In this document: piece by piece, positions 8,636 to 18,562 of the stretch | How positions within the stretch are numbered: position 1 is the first letter of the stretch | Layout: each line of letters starts with the position of its first letter | From: Lysobacter niastensis | Lineage (GTDB): Bacteria > Pseudomonadota > Gammaproteobacteria > Xanthomonadales > Xanthomonadaceae | Reading direction: 5' to 3' | Length of the DNA stretch: 64,000 nucleotides | Assembly: GCF_015453285.1 (NCBI RefSeq) | Contig: NZ_JADLZT010000001.1 | Location: forward strand, 186,001-250,000 | Translations under genes and position numbers: made by a program | Notes under the pieces: model-generated | The model's input: the letters and a program-made list of their open reading frames with translations, nothing else | Told to the model about the DNA's origin: nothing | Database searches by the model: none

Positions 8636-9550
8636 TTACTGCACCCGGTCGGGTGCGTCGAGCTCGATCGCGGTCTTGGAAAAGAGTGTGGCGATCTGCT
8701 GCTCGTCAAACCGATACGTCTGTCCGCAAAACTCGCAACGGACCCTGGCTTCACCATCGGCCACCGCCGCCGTCGCCTCGTCCTCCCCGAGGGAGACGAG
8801 CATGGCCTCGACCCGCTCCCGGGAGCATGAACAGGCGAAGCTCAAGGGCTTGTGACCAAGGATCGCCACACCATCCTCGTGGAACAGGCGGGTCAGCAGG
8901 TCGCTCGAGTCCCACTCCAGCAGTTCCTGGGTGGAGAGGGTGTCGAACAGGGCTCCGGCCCGGTTCCAGCCGTCCTCGTCACCCTCGTCGCCCGGGAGTT
9001 TCTGCAGCATCAGGCCGGCGGCCCGCTGGTCATCGGCGGCCAGCAGCAGCCGGGTCGGCAGCTGCTCGGACTGCCGGAAGTAATCCTCGAAGGCGCCTGC
9101 CAGCGAATCCGACTCCAGCGCTACGAGCCCCTGGTAGCGCATGGGGTCGCGACCATTCGCGGTCGGAGGATTCTCGATGGTGATGGCGAGCACCGCCTGC
9201 GGACCAAGGTCGCGCAGGTCACGCGAAACCGAGCCCTCTTCCGCCAACTGGGCGATGCCGCGCAACGTGCCGGCCGCGGTGCATTCGGCGAACAGCGTGC
9301 GCAGTGCACCATCGCCGCGCAGTTGCACGGACAAGCGGCCGTCGACCTTGGCATGGCCGGTGAACAGCGCCGCCGCGGCTGCGGCTTCTCCAAGCAGTTC
9401 GGCGGCCGCCTGCGGGTATTCGGCGCGCTCGCGGATCTGCCGCCACGTATCCTCCAGATGTACGCGAACGCCGCGCACACCGGCGGTGTCGATCAGGAAT
9501 CGGGTGAGCTGGTCGCGATCGTCGGTGCGGGAGGCGGTCGGTTCGGTCAT
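8636..9550 (-). CDS. hslO: Hsp33 redox-regulated chaperone
   Basis: A 304-residue Hsp33. This cytoplasmic holdase is activated by oxidation, when the C-terminal zinc site loses its metal and disulfides form. The zinc ligands are visible as CSC and CEFC in the last 70 residues, spaced as in the family. The N-terminal domain contains GDGALRTLFAECTAAGTLRG and the following family-typical strands. I start it at the ATG at 9550 (MTEPTASRTDDRDQLTRF); an in-frame start 30 bases upstream would add an unlikely Arg-rich extension. It is divergent from mtgA, 83 bases away. Length fits the family (about 290). Confidence 0.93.
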   Translation of the reverse strand: MTEPTASRTDDRDQLTRFLIDTAGVRGVRVHLEDTWRQIRERAEYPQAAAELLGEAAAAAALFTGHAKVDGRLSVQLRGDGALRTLFAECTAAGTLRGIAQLAEEGSVSRDLRDLGPQAVLAITIENPPTANGRDPMRYQGLVALESDSLAGAFEDYFRQSEQLPTRLLLAADDQRAAGLMLQKLPGDEGDEDGWNRAGALFDTLSTQELLEWDSSDLLTRLFHEDGVAILGHKPLSFACSCSRERVEAMLVSLGEDEATAAVADGEARVRCEFCGQTYRFDEQQIATLFSKTAIELDAPDRVQ

Positions 9551-9633
9551 CGTGATACCCGTGCGGCGGGCGCGCTGCATCGCGGATAATGCGCGCGCCG
9601 ATGTGAAGGGGAGTTACCGGAAATGGGGATGGG

Positions 9634-10377
9634 ATGTCGGAAGTGCAAGCGGTGAATCAGCCGGTCCGGGCCGCGCGCAAGCGTCTTCGTTGGTGGCGGT
9701 GGTTGTTGGCCCTGCCGTTCCTCTTCGTGGCCGCTTCGGTGTTGCAGGTGGCTGCGTTGCGTTTCATCGATCCGCCATTCAGCGCCTTCATGGTGTCACG
9801 CCAGCTCGAGGCATGGGGCGAGGGCGACTGGGGGTTCCGCATCGCCCACGACTGGCGCGACCTCGACGAGATCTCGCCAAACCTGCCGGTGGCGCTGGTC
9901 GCCTCTGAGGACCAGAACTTCGCCGATCACTTCGGCTTCGACCTGAAGGCGATCGAGAAGGCGCGCAAGGCGAACGCGCGCGGGCGCAAGATCCGCGGCG
10001 GCAGCACGATCAGCCAGCAGACCGCGAAGAACCTGTTCCTGTGGAGCGGCCGCAGCTGGGTACGCAAGGGCATCGAGGCCTGGTACACGCTGCTGCTCGA
10101 AGTGATGTGGCCGAAGCACCGCATCATGGAGGTCTACGTCAACATCGCCGAGTTCGGCGACGGCGTGTATGGCGCGCAGGCAGCAGCGCGCACCTACTTC
10201 CACAAGGACGCTTCGCGCCTGGCGGCGGTCGAGGCTGCCCGCATGGCCGCTGTGCTTCCCAGTCCGCGCCGCTACAGCGTCGTGCGTCCGGGGCCATACG
10301 TGCAGCGCCGCACCCGCGCGATCCTGCGGCAGATGCGCTACATCGGCGGCGACGGCTACCTCAAGCAGATCGATTGA
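9634..10377 (+). CDS. mtgA: Monofunctional peptidoglycan transglycosylase
   Basis: A 247-residue GT51 glycosyltransferase that polymerises lipid II into glycan strands at the inner membrane. After a basic N-terminus comes one membrane anchor (about residues 24-45, [19 protein letters not shown]), then the catalytic domain. The catalytic glutamate is in [13 protein letters not shown], and the [17 protein letters not shown] motif and [15 protein letters not shown] follow in the expected order. There is no transpeptidase domain. The length agrees with other MtgA proteins. It is divergent from hslO. Confidence 0.95.
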   Translation: MSEVQAVNQPVRAARKRLRWWRWLLALPFLFVAASVLQVAALRFIDPPFSAFMVSRQLEAWGEGDWGFRIAHDWRDLDEISPNLPVALVASEDQNFADHFGFDLKAIEKARKANARGRKIRGGSTISQQTAKNLFLWSGRSWVRKGIEAWYTLLLEVMWPKHRIMEVYVNIAEFGDGVYGAQAAARTYFHKDASRLAAVEAARMAAVLPSPRRYSVVRPGPYVQRRTRAILRQMRYIGGDGYLKQID

Positions 10378-10629
10378 TCGGCGGCTCACGATTCCTGGCC
10401 TCTCGGTGGTCCGCCACCGCCGGCACCGTCCGTGTACCGGCGTTCGCGCAGGTCAAGCGCAACGCGCTCCGGTAGAGCAGGAGCCTGCGAGCTCGCAGGG
10501 CCGCCTCGGCGCTCGAAGAGAACATGAGCCCACACGCCGCACCGCTTCACCCCTCCGTCGATGCCATTCGATATTTCATTAAATATGGAAATGTGTCAGG
10601 AAGTGCGAGGGCGCCGCTACTATTCAGGC

Positions 10630-11667
10630 ATGAATCGCCACCGCCTCACCGTCGTTGTCGCGGCCTTCAACGAGGCCGAAAGCCTGCCCCTGCTGCAACC
10701 GCGCATCGGCGCCGTGCTCGATGCCTTGTCCGCGGACGGCGTGGAGGGCGCGGTGCTGTATATCGACGACGGCAGCACCGATGGGACCTGGGATGTCATG
10801 CAGCGATTGGCTGCAGCCGACTCCCGTGTCGCCCTGCTTAGGCTCTCGCGCAACTTCGGCAAGGAACTGGCGCTGACCGCCGGCTTGGACCGGATCGAGG
10901 AGGGCGCCGCGCTCATCCTGGATGCGGACGGACAGGACCCGCCGGAGCTGATCCCGCAATTCGTGGCCAAATGGCGCGAGGGCTATGACGACGTGCACGG
11001 CACGCGCATGGAGCGCGACGGCGAGGGCTGGCTCAAGCGCAGCACCGCGCATGCCTTCTACCGGGTGATAGGCCGCCTCTCGAAAACGCCGATTCCGGCC
11101 GACACCGGCGACTTCCGGTTGCTGTCGCCACGCTCGCTCGATGCGCTGCGTCAATTACGCGAGCGACATCGCTTCATGAAGGGGCTGTTCGGCTGGGTCG
11201 GTTACAACCGGGTGGCGATCGAGTACCACCGCGAACCGCGCAGCGCCGGGCACAGCAAGTTCAATTTCTGGCGGCTCTGGAACCTGGCGCTGGAAGGCAT
11301 CACCAGCTTCTCGACGGCGCCGCTGCGGCTGGCCACCTACCTCGGCCTGCTGACCGCACTGATCGCGTTCGTCTACGGCGTATGGGTGATCCTGAAGGCC
11401 CTGTTCTGGGGGGACCCGGTCGCCGGCTGGCCGACGATGATGGCGGTGATCCTGTTCCTCGGCGGTGTCCAGCTGATCGCGCTCGGACTGATAGGGGAGT
11501 ACCTCGGGAGGCTGTACGAGGAGTCCAAGCAGCGCCCGCTCTATCTCGTCGACACCTGGTTGCCGGGTGGGCCTGCCAACGCCCGTGAAGCAGGTCGCGC
11601 CGAACAAGAGGCCGCGCGAGACAAGGAAGAGCGACTGAGTGGATGTCGATCCACGATTGAGCGATGA
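10630..11667 (+). CDS. GtrB/DPM1-like family 2 glycosyltransferase
   Basis: A 345-residue GT-A glycosyltransferase of the type that loads a sugar onto undecaprenyl or dolichyl phosphate. The nucleotide-sugar motifs are VVVAAFNEAES at the N-terminus, DDGSTDGTW near residue 45 and LDADGQDPPELI near residue 98; DTGDFRLLSPR follows. Two C-terminal hydrophobic segments (about residues 235-260 and 275-300) anchor it in the membrane with GEYLGRLYEE at the end, the GtrB pattern. I choose the ATG at 10630 because the family starts just before the VVVAAFNE strand, although an in-frame ATG lies at 10561. No flippase or acceptor transferase is beside it. Confidence 0.85.
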   Translation: MNRHRLTVVVAAFNEAESLPLLQPRIGAVLDALSADGVEGAVLYIDDGSTDGTWDVMQRLAAADSRVALLRLSRNFGKELALTAGLDRIEEGAALILDADGQDPPELIPQFVAKWREGYDDVHGTRMERDGEGWLKRSTAHAFYRVIGRLSKTPIPADTGDFRLLSPRSLDALRQLRERHRFMKGLFGWVGYNRVAIEYHREPRSAGHSKFNFWRLWNLALEGITSFSTAPLRLATYLGLLTALIAFVYGVWVILKALFWGDPVAGWPTMMAVILFLGGVQLIALGLIGEYLGRLYEESKQRPLYLVDTWLPGGPANAREAGRAEQEAARDKEERLSGCRSTIER

Positions 11668-11877
11668 CGCTGTGTCGCGCGGCCTCTTGTCCGGCCCTGC
11701 GGGTTGCTCCCCAGTAGCTGCCATGCGGCGCCGCGCGACTTGACCTTGCAATCAGCAAGGCGCTGCGTCGCACAACACCACCTGGACTACTGGAGAGCAA
11801 CGCGGCCTGCTTCACGGGCGTTGGCAGGCTCACAGGAGTATCCTCGGGAAAAACCCCGCCTGCAGACGGAGACGGCC

Positions 11878-12309
11878 ATGCGCACCGTGCGTCAACTGCT
11901 CGAAGCGAAAGCGCCTGAGATCTACGCGATAAATCCTGACGCGCCGGTCATCGAGGCAATCCGCCTGATGGCGGACAAGCGCATCGGTGCGTTGCTGGTA
12001 CTTGATGGCGGACAGCTGGTCGGCATCGTTTCCGAGCGCGACTATGCCCGCAAGGTGGTGCTGCAGGGACGTTCGTCGGCCGACACGCCGGTGCGTACGA
12101 TCATGAGCACGGACGTCGTCACGGTGGGGCTCGGCGACAGCGCCGAACACTGCATGCAGATCGTCACCGAACGACGGTTCCGCCATCTTCCCGTCGTGCA
12201 CAACGGCGAGGTGCTCGGCGTCGTGTCGATCGGCGACCTGGTCAAGGCTGTGATCGAGGACCAGCAGTTGGAACTCGACCAGCTCCAGACCTACATCCGC
12301 CACGCGTAA
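11878..12309 (+). CDS. Paired CBS-domain protein
   Basis: A 143-residue protein made almost wholly of two CBS repeats (about residues 8-60 and 74-128), a Bateman module that binds adenosyl nucleotides. Typical CBS strands are visible: IGALLVLDGGQLVGIVSERDY in the first repeat and FRHLPVVHNGEVLGVVSIGDL in the second. Stand-alone proteins of this type are common in proteobacteria and their partner is generally unknown. The ATG at 11878 follows CGGAGACGGCC and begins the usual MRTVRQLL sequence. It converges with the AsmA gene. Confidence 0.88.
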   Translation: MRTVRQLLEAKAPEIYAINPDAPVIEAIRLMADKRIGALLVLDGGQLVGIVSERDYARKVVLQGRSSADTPVRTIMSTDVVTVGLGDSAEHCMQIVTERRFRHLPVVHNGEVLGVVSIGDLVKAVIEDQQLELDQLQTYIRHA

Positions 12310-12370
12310 TCGGCATTTGCAGGCGGTGCGCAACAGCCTTCAGAGGCATCGCATCCAGCGGCCGCAACCG

Positions 12371-14341
12371 TTATTTCGCGTACTTCCCGCCGCAGCCCGC
12401 GTCCTCGCCGGGTCCCAGTTCCAGTGTCGCCAGCAGCGCCGCTGGCGGCGTGATCGTGGCGAGCGTCAGCGCAATGCCGCCACGCAAGCCGAGGCGCCCG
12501 AGGTCCGGATGCAACTGCGGGTGTTTGAACGTGCCGTCCAACTGCAGCGGCGTGCGAAACGCCAGCAGGCTGCGGTCCTTCGGGCGCGGTTTGATCGTGA
12601 GGTCGAGCTTCTCGTCCCGCAGACTGATCGTTCCGGATCCGACCAGGAGCGTGTCGGTGGTGTCGAATGCGAGCGCGCGTGCGGTCATCACGCCGTCGTC
12701 GATGGCGAAGTCGCCGAACGCGCAGCGCAGCGGAATCAGCTGGTCGCCTGACAGCTCGAACTTGATGATCTCGGCCAGGTCGATGCCGGCCATTTCCATC
12801 AGCAGATTACTGATCTTGCCCCGGCCCATGCCCAGAAACGCCTGTCCGTCGGCGCTGCCCAATATCCTGGCGACCGAGTTGCCCTGTCCGTTGATCGACA
12901 CCTTGCCGCCGAGGCGGCCTACCGCATTGCCGGCGAGCTTCACCTGCGGCAACAGTTTCGAAAGTTCCAGGTCGCGGCTCGTGATGTCCGCGCGCGTGCG
13001 GATGATCTGCGCACGTGCGTCCATGTGGACGATCGAACGGATGGTGCCGCCGGCGACACCGAAATCGAGCGGGTCGAGCCGCAGCACGCCGTTCTCGAGC
13101 AGCAGGTGGGCGTCCATGTCGTCCAGGGGCAGCCGGGGCGCATTGATGCGTGCCGCACGCAGGCGCACGTCGGCATCCATCGCGCGCAGTCTCTCCAGTT
13201 CGTAGGGCGTGTCGGGCAGGACGCGGCCGCTGGCCTGCGCGCTTGCCGACTGCGCGGCGAGTTCGGGATTGCTGGTTTCGCCTTGTCCGGTCTGCGGGGC
13301 TCCGCCCACGAAGCCGGCCAGGTCGTCGATGTCGAGCCGCTTTGAACGCAGGTCGGCACGGAAGTACGGCCGATCGCCGGTCGTGTCGATGCTGGCGTCG
13401 CCGGCCATGTCGCTGTCGCCGACCCGGCCGCTGAACTTCCGGTAATACCAATGCTCGCCATCGCGGACGAAGCGCCCGTCAAGCTGGTAAGGGGGCGTGG
13501 GCGGAATCGCAATGCCAGTGAGTGGATACAGGTCCGCCAGGTCGCGTCCGGACAGCGTCATCTGCAGGTCGAAGACGTTGAGGCGAAGCGGGTCGCTGAG
13601 GATGCCGCGGGCGTGTGCGTGCGTCGCGCCCGCCGTGGCGCGAAGGTCGATGCGGTAGGGCGCCTCAGGCTCACGCAGGGCGAGCGGCGACTGCGCGTTG
13701 CCTGTCACCTTGAATGCATTGCCTTTCCAGCGTCCGCCACCGACGATCGCGATAGGCGCATCCTCGCGTGTCTGGCCCGGCTGGCTGGCGATGCCGATCT
13801 GCAGGTCGCTGTGTTGCCGGGTGTCGACGAAGCGCAGGCGGCCGTCGTCGACCCAAAGCCTGCGCACCTCGGTCGCGCGGCCAGGAGTGCCGAAGATCCA
13901 GTTGCCGGGTCCGCCCGCGGGATTGGCTTCCAGCAGCAGCCGGGGCTGTGTCACTTGCAGGTCGAGTACGCGCGGCCGCATGCGCAGCAGCGAGCCGAGC
14001 GCGAAGCGCATGCGCATGCGTTCGGCCGTGGCCATGGTCGGTTCCTTCGACCATGCGGCATTGCCAAACCGCACGCGATCGAGCGTGAGGACGGGTGTTC
14101 GGCCGAGGTCGACGTCCAGATTGCCGGCGATGTCGAGTTCGCGGCCGGTGCGTGCTTCGACGATGCGCTCGACGGCACCGCGGAACCAGTTCCAGTCCCA
14201 GACCGCGAGCAATACCGCCAGGGCGAGCATCAGCAGCCCCAATGCGCTCAGCCAGGGATGACGTTCCGCCCAGATACGTCGTTCGGGATCACGCGGTCTT
14301 CTTCCTCCGCGCGGTTGCTGGTTGTCCTGCTGCGAGCCCAT
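12371..14341 (-). CDS. AsmA-family envelope protein
   Basis: A 656-residue AsmA-like protein. One N-terminal membrane anchor (LSALGLLMLALAVLLAVWDW) is followed by a large periplasmic region of repeated beta strands, starting with the family-typical GRELDIAGNLDVDLGRTPVL, and a C-terminal domain with GRGKISNLLMEMAGIDLAEI and TIKPRPKDRSLLAFRTPLQL. AsmA proteins are thought to help lipid or outer-membrane protein homeostasis, and the larger relatives form lipid-transport channels; this one's role is not known. The ATG at 14341 has a GGCGGGCGGA site; a GTG at 14365 is an alternative. It converges with the CBS gene. Confidence 0.87.
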   Translation of the reverse strand: MGSQQDNQQPRGGRRPRDPERRIWAERHPWLSALGLLMLALAVLLAVWDWNWFRGAVERIVEARTGRELDIAGNLDVDLGRTPVLTLDRVRFGNAAWSKEPTMATAERMRMRFALGSLLRMRPRVLDLQVTQPRLLLEANPAGGPGNWIFGTPGRATEVRRLWVDDGRLRFVDTRQHSDLQIGIASQPGQTREDAPIAIVGGGRWKGNAFKVTGNAQSPLALREPEAPYRIDLRATAGATHAHARGILSDPLRLNVFDLQMTLSGRDLADLYPLTGIAIPPTPPYQLDGRFVRDGEHWYYRKFSGRVGDSDMAGDASIDTTGDRPYFRADLRSKRLDIDDLAGFVGGAPQTGQGETSNPELAAQSASAQASGRVLPDTPYELERLRAMDADVRLRAARINAPRLPLDDMDAHLLLENGVLRLDPLDFGVAGGTIRSIVHMDARAQIIRTRADITSRDLELSKLLPQVKLAGNAVGRLGGKVSINGQGNSVARILGSADGQAFLGMGRGKISNLLMEMAGIDLAEIIKFELSGDQLIPLRCAFGDFAIDDGVMTARALAFDTTDTLLVGSGTISLRDEKLDLTIKPRPKDRSLLAFRTPLQLDGTFKHPQLHPDLGRLGLRGGIALTLATITPPAALLATLELGPGEDAGCGGKYAK

Positions 14342-14449
14342 TCCGCCCGCCTTTCTGCCTGACACGCCGCTACCTTCGTCAGGCGCGGGTCAAATGGGAG
14401 TGAAGTCCGCGTGGGCGCCGAAGCGACGGTTCAGGTGCCACCGTGGATT

Positions 14450-15148
14450 TCAACCCGGGAGCAACGCCTTGGAGTCGACGACCTGCGCCATCACCGCCAC
14501 GTAATGGCAGACGCTGCCACCGATCACGAACAGATGCCAGATGGCGTGCGAATAGGGCAGGTTGGGGCGGTGATAGAACACCGTGCCTAGCGTGTAGAAC
14601 AGCCCGCCGGCCAGCAGCCAGCCGAGCGTCCATCCGTCCAGCGCTCCGAGCAGCGGTTTGATCGCGACGATCACCAGCCAGCCCATGGCGATGTAGATGA
14701 TCGTCGACAACAACTTGAAGCGGCCGGTGTAGAACAGCTTGAACACGACACCCGCAAGCGCCAGCGTCCAGATCGCCGCGAACAGGCCCCAACCCCAGGG
14801 ACCGCGTAGGCCGATGAGAGTGAAGGGCGTGTACGTGCCAGCGATCAGCAGGTAGATCGCGCAGTGGTCGAACACCTTCAGGCGCGCCTTGGCGACCGGA
14901 TGCTGAATGGCGTGGTAGAGCGTCGAAGCCAAGTAGAGCAGCAGCAGACAGACACCGAACACGATGGCGCCCGCGAGCTGCCAGCCGTCCCCGAACAGCG
15001 CTGCCAGCGTGATCAGCACCGCGCCACCGGCCAATGCTGCGGTGGCGCCCAGGCCGTGGGTCAGGGCATTGGCCACCTCCTCGCGGAGCGAGTCGATGTC
15101 ATGCGCGGGAGCGGCGTCGGTCGTGCGATCGGAGGATGAGGTCGACAT
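14450..15148 (-). CDS. Hemolysin III (TrhA/YqfA) family membrane protein
   Basis: A 232-residue protein with seven membrane segments, related to the PAQR receptors. The family signatures are present in order: HGLGATAALAGGAVL in the first segment, YLASTLYHAIQH, KVFDHCAIYLLIAGTYTPF, and the closing HAIWHLFVIGGSVCHYVAV. The histidines in these motifs form the presumed metal site. Bacterial members affect membrane fluidity or lipid metabolism; haemolytic activity of the founder is unlikely to be its natural role. The start could be the ATG at 15148 or that at 15160; neither has a strong ribosome site. Confidence 0.88.
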   Translation of the reverse strand: MSTSSSDRTTDAAPAHDIDSLREEVANALTHGLGATAALAGGAVLITLAALFGDGWQLAGAIVFGVCLLLLYLASTLYHAIQHPVAKARLKVFDHCAIYLLIAGTYTPFTLIGLRGPWGWGLFAAIWTLALAGVVFKLFYTGRFKLLSTIIYIAMGWLVIVAIKPLLGALDGWTLGWLLAGGLFYTLGTVFYHRPNLPYSHAIWHLFVIGGSVCHYVAVMAQVVDSKALLPG

Positions 15149-15299
15149 ACGGTGCAGCATCGTGACGGGTTATGGAGTATTTGCTCGATCGGGCCGGCAT
15201 CGCAGCCAGGGCGTGACAACTGTGGCACGAAATCGCGGCCAGACCGCCGCTGCCACTATGATGCCTGTCCCAGCACAGCGACCCGGGCACCGGGCCACG

Positions 15300-15923
15300 A
15301 TGATCATTTCCCACCAGCACCGGTTCGTCTTCGCGGCCATTCCCAAGACCGGCACGCACTCGGTCCGCCAGGCGTTGCGCGAGCATCTCAGCGCCGACGA
15401 CCTCGAGCAGGTCGGCCTGTTCGTGAACAAGCGCTTCCCGTTCGAGGAGCTGGCGGCGATCAAGCACGGCCACATCACCCTGGAGCAGATCCGCCCGTTC
15501 CTCGGCGAAGATGCATTTGCGGACTATTTCAAGTTCGCGTTCGTACGCAATCCGTTCGACCGCTTCGTGTCCTACTGCGCATTCATGACCCGCGCCGATG
15601 GCGCGTTCCTGAAGAACCCGCAGCAGGTGATGCGCTACATCCTGTTCCAGGCGCGACCGCAGCAGCACGTGCTGTTCCAGCCGCAGCACACGTTCGTCAC
15701 CGATGACGATGGTCTCATGCTGGCCGACCAGGTCGGCCGCGTGGAGGACATGCAGGGTTCCTACGACGCCATCTGCCTGCGCATCGGCATCCCCACCGAG
15801 CCGCTGAAGCAGGTCAACAGTTCGCGCCGCGGCAGTTACCGGGACTACTATGACCAGGAACTGATCGACGGCGTCGCCGAGTTCTATCGCCGCGATCTCG
15901 AACTGTTCGGATACGAGTTCTGA
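15300..15923 (+). CDS. Sulfotransferase family 2-like protein
   Basis: A 207-residue PAPS-dependent sulfotransferase-like protein. The 5'-phosphosulfate loop is FAAIPKTGTHSVRQAL near residue 12, and the 3'-phosphate-binding motif is FVRNPFDRFVSYC near residue 85; both are the defining elements of the Sulfotransfer_2 group. It is short for the family (usually 220-300) but ends naturally, with a conserved-looking NSSRRGSYRDYYD segment before the C-terminus. The acceptor is not evident. The stop is two bases from the start of the aspartyl beta-hydroxylase gene, so the two are almost certainly translated together. Confidence 0.8.
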   Translation: MIISHQHRFVFAAIPKTGTHSVRQALREHLSADDLEQVGLFVNKRFPFEELAAIKHGHITLEQIRPFLGEDAFADYFKFAFVRNPFDRFVSYCAFMTRADGAFLKNPQQVMRYILFQARPQQHVLFQPQHTFVTDDDGLMLADQVGRVEDMQGSYDAICLRIGIPTEPLKQVNSSRRGSYRDYYDQELIDGVAEFYRRDLELFGYEF

Positions 15924-15925
15924 CG

Positions 15926-16564
15926 ATGCTTTCGCCCGCCGACATCCGACCCAACCCGCGCAAGACCACGAGCGTCCGCCGACTTGGTCGCCTCGACATC
16001 GCGCGCCTGCGCGAAGCGGTGCTGGCGATCCCCGAGGCGATGTGGGATGCCGAGAATGCCGACAAGCCGAACCGTTTCGAGGCACTAGATCGCACGCGCC
16101 ACATCGTGTTCCGCTTCGTCAGCAATTTCCAGGACTGGCGGCAGTCGTACGACAGGCCGCTGTGGCACGAGTGGCGCGAACTGCTCGAGCCGGTGCTGGC
16201 GCAGGCCGTCGCACCTTACGGGTACGATCGCGCGGTGTTTCCGCGGGTGATGCTGGCGCGGATGGCACCAGGCGGTGTGATCAAGCCTCATCGCGACGCC
16301 AATCCGGCTGCCAAGTGGCCACACAAGATCCACGTGCCGTTGCTTACGAACGAACAGGTGACCTTCTTCGTCGATGGCGTGGGTTACCACTTCGAGGAAG
16401 GCGAGGCGGTCGAGGTCAGCAACATGGCCGTGCATGCGGTGGAGAACAACGGCACCAGCGACCGCATCCACCTGATCTTCGAGTATTACGACCAGGACCA
16501 GCCGGATCCGGAATGGCTGGCGGCGGTGATCGAAGCGGCACGCACGCGGGCTGCGACGCGCTGA
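15926..16564 (+). CDS. Aspartyl/asparaginyl beta-hydroxylase-domain protein
   Basis: A 212-residue 2OG-Fe(II) oxygenase of the aspartyl/asparaginyl beta-hydroxylase fold (the LpxO relatives, but soluble here with no membrane segment). Iron ligands are suggested by KPHRDANPAAKWPHKIHVPL and the later VSNMAVHAVENNG, with RIHLIFEYY providing the 2OG arginine. These enzymes hydroxylate Asp/Asn/His side chains or acyl chains; the substrate here is open. The start lies two bases after the sulfotransferase stop, so this pair probably acts on a common product. It converges with the small membrane protein gene. Confidence 0.82.
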   Translation: MLSPADIRPNPRKTTSVRRLGRLDIARLREAVLAIPEAMWDAENADKPNRFEALDRTRHIVFRFVSNFQDWRQSYDRPLWHEWRELLEPVLAQAVAPYGYDRAVFPRVMLARMAPGGVIKPHRDANPAAKWPHKIHVPLLTNEQVTFFVDGVGYHFEEGEAVEVSNMAVHAVENNGTSDRIHLIFEYYDQDQPDPEWLAAVIEAARTRAATR

Positions 16565-16612
16565 GAATGCGCGCCGGCGCATGCACGATGCGCCGGACGC
16601 GCGGAAACCGTC

Positions 16613-16876
16613 TTACTGCGGCATGGCCTCGGCAGCGGCCTGCATCGCCTGCACCTGCTCGACGTAGCTTCCATAGCCCATGAAGAACAGGGCGATGCCC
16701 GCCAGGCTCATCAGCAGCGGCACCTTGTTCTCGCCGAAGTTCAGGACGCCGTAGAGCTGCGCGACAAACGGCACCAGCAGCGAGCCCAGGCCCCAAAGCA
16801 CACCGCTCGAGCGGAACGCGTTGACGACCAGCCACAATCCGCCCACGGCGGACAGCAGTACACCCAACCAGAACAT
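16613..16876 (-). CDS. Small hypothetical membrane protein
   Basis: An 87-residue protein with three hydrophobic segments (MFWLGVLLSAVGGLWLVVNAF, VLWGLGSLLVPFVAQLYGVL, VPLLMSLAGIALFFMGYG) and a short hydrophilic Gln/Ala-rich tail. The ATG has a good GGAGAAGG ribosome site. I do not recognise a named family. It follows prfC on the same strand with an 81-base gap holding an inverted repeat (16899-16921) with no T run, so it may be a separate unit. Confidence 0.7.
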   Translation of the reverse strand: MFWLGVLLSAVGGLWLVVNAFRSSGVLWGLGSLLVPFVAQLYGVLNFGENKVPLLMSLAGIALFFMGYGSYVEQVQAMQAAAEAMPQ

Positions 16877-16957
16877 GGCCTTCTCCCCTAGTGTTGGACG
16901 CCGGGCTTTCCCCTCCCGGCGCGCCGATCCTAGCCCATTCAGGGAAGAAGTGTGACG

Positions 16958-18562
16958 TCAGTCAAAAGACGCGGCGTGGGCGTGCTCGCGCGTGGCCATG
17001 AACTGCACGTCCGGGGCGCGTTCCTGCGCGAGCTGCAGGTTGATGCGGGTCGGCGCCAGGTAGACCAGTTCGCCGGCAGCGTCGAGCGCGAGGTTCAGCG
17101 CGTTCTTGTCGCGGAACTCCTCCAGCTTCTTCTCGTTGCCGCAGCGGATCCAGCGCGCCGTGGCGACGTTGACCTGCTCGAAGCTGGCATCCACGCCGTA
17201 TTCGTCCTTGAGGCGGTAGGCGACGACGTCGAACTGCAGCACGCCAACCGCGCCGAGGATCAGGTCGTTGCTCATCAGCGGGCGGAAGAACTGCGTCGCG
17301 CCTTCTTCCGACAACTGCGCCAGTCCCTTCTGCAACTGTTTGAGCTTGAGCGGATCGCGCAGGCGCGCGCGGCGGAACAGCTCGGGCGCGAAGTTCGGGA
17401 TGCCGGTGAAGCTCAGCGCCTCGCCTTCGGTGAAGCTGTCGCCGATGGAGATGGTGCCGTGATTGTGGATGCCGATGACGTCGCCGGGCCACGCGTTCTC
17501 GGCGATCTCGCGGTCGGACGCCATGAAAGTCAGCGCGTTGGCGAGCTTCACTTCCTTGCCGCTGCGTACGTGGAAGGCCTTCATGCCGGCGCTGAACTGT
17601 CCCGAGCAGACGCGCATGAACGCCACGCGGTCGCGGTGCTGCGGGTCCATGTTGGCCTGGATCTTGAACACGAAGCCGGTGAGCTTGGGCTCGTAGGCTC
17701 CGACCTCGCGCGACGTGGTTTCGCGCGGCTTCGGTGCCGGCGCGTGTTCGACGAAGAAGTCCAGCAGCAGCTGCACACCGAAGTTGTTGACGGCCGAGCC
17801 GAAGAACACCGGGGTCTGTTCGCCGGCCAGGTACCTGGCCGGGTCGAACGGATGCGAGGCGCCCTCGACCAGTTCCAGTTCGTCGCGCAGTTCCTGCAGC
17901 ATCTGCTCGCCGATGCGATTTGCCAGTGCCGGGTCGTCGACCGAGGTGAAGATCGTCGAGTCCTGGCGGGTGAAGTTGCGGCCTTGCTCGTACAGGTGCA
18001 CTTCGCCGGTGATCAGATGCACCACGCCCTTCAGGCGCTGGCCCATGCCGATCGGCCAGGTGATGGGAGCGCACTGGATGCCGAGGACGCTTTCCACTTC
18101 GTCGAGCAGGTCGATCGGGTTCTTGCCCTCGCGATCGAGCTTGTTGATGAAGGTCATGATCGGCGTGTCGCGCAGGCGGCACACCTCCATCAGCTTGATC
18201 GTGCGTTCCTCGACGCCCTTGGCGACGTCGATGACCATCAATGCCGAATCGACCGCGGTGAGCACGCGATAGGTGTCCTCGCCGAAGTCGGCGTGGCCGG
18301 GCGTGTCGAGCAGGTTGACGATGCGGCCCTCGTACGGGAACTGCATCACCGAGCTGGTCACCGAGATGCCGCGCTCTTTCTCCAGCGCCATCCAGTCCGA
18401 GGTCGCGTGGCGGGCGGCCTTGCGGCCCTTGACCGAGCCGGCCATCTGGATCGCGCCGCCGAACAGCAGCAGTTTTTCGGTCAGGGTGGTCTTGCCGGCG
18501 TCGGGGTGCGAAATGATCGCGAACGTGCGGCGGCGGGCGGCTTCGAGGGAAACGTCGGACAT
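16958..18562 (-). CDS. prfC: Peptide chain release factor 3
   Basis: A 534-residue translational GTPase that recycles release factors 1 and 2 from the ribosome. The GTPase motifs are [14 protein letters not shown] (P-loop, about residues 18-31), [14 protein letters not shown] (G3) and [10 protein letters not shown] (G4), in the RF3 form. Later blocks include [15 protein letters not shown] (domain II) and [20 protein letters not shown]. The length agrees with RF3 (about 529). The frame stays open upstream on this strand, but the ATG at 18562 begins the normal [20 protein letters not shown]. Confidence 0.96.
   Translation of the reverse strand: MSDVSLEAARRRTFAIISHPDAGKTTLTEKLLLFGGAIQMAGSVKGRKAARHATSDWMALEKERGISVTSSVMQFPYEGRIVNLLDTPGHADFGEDTYRVLTAVDSALMVIDVAKGVEERTIKLMEVCRLRDTPIMTFINKLDREGKNPIDLLDEVESVLGIQCAPITWPIGMGQRLKGVVHLITGEVHLYEQGRNFTRQDSTIFTSVDDPALANRIGEQMLQELRDELELVEGASHPFDPARYLAGEQTPVFFGSAVNNFGVQLLLDFFVEHAPAPKPRETTSREVGAYEPKLTGFVFKIQANMDPQHRDRVAFMRVCSGQFSAGMKAFHVRSGKEVKLANALTFMASDREIAENAWPGDVIGIHNHGTISIGDSFTEGEALSFTGIPNFAPELFRRARLRDPLKLKQLQKGLAQLSEEGATQFFRPLMSNDLILGAVGVLQFDVVAYRLKDEYGVDASFEQVNVATARWIRCGNEKKLEEFRDKNALNLALDAAGELVYLAPTRINLQLAQERAPDVQFMATREHAHAASFD

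Noticed and set aside
16899-16921. CGCCGGG/CCCGGCG inverted repeat between prfC and the small membrane gene
   Set aside because: No T run on the minus strand and a 9-base loop; not enough to call a terminator.
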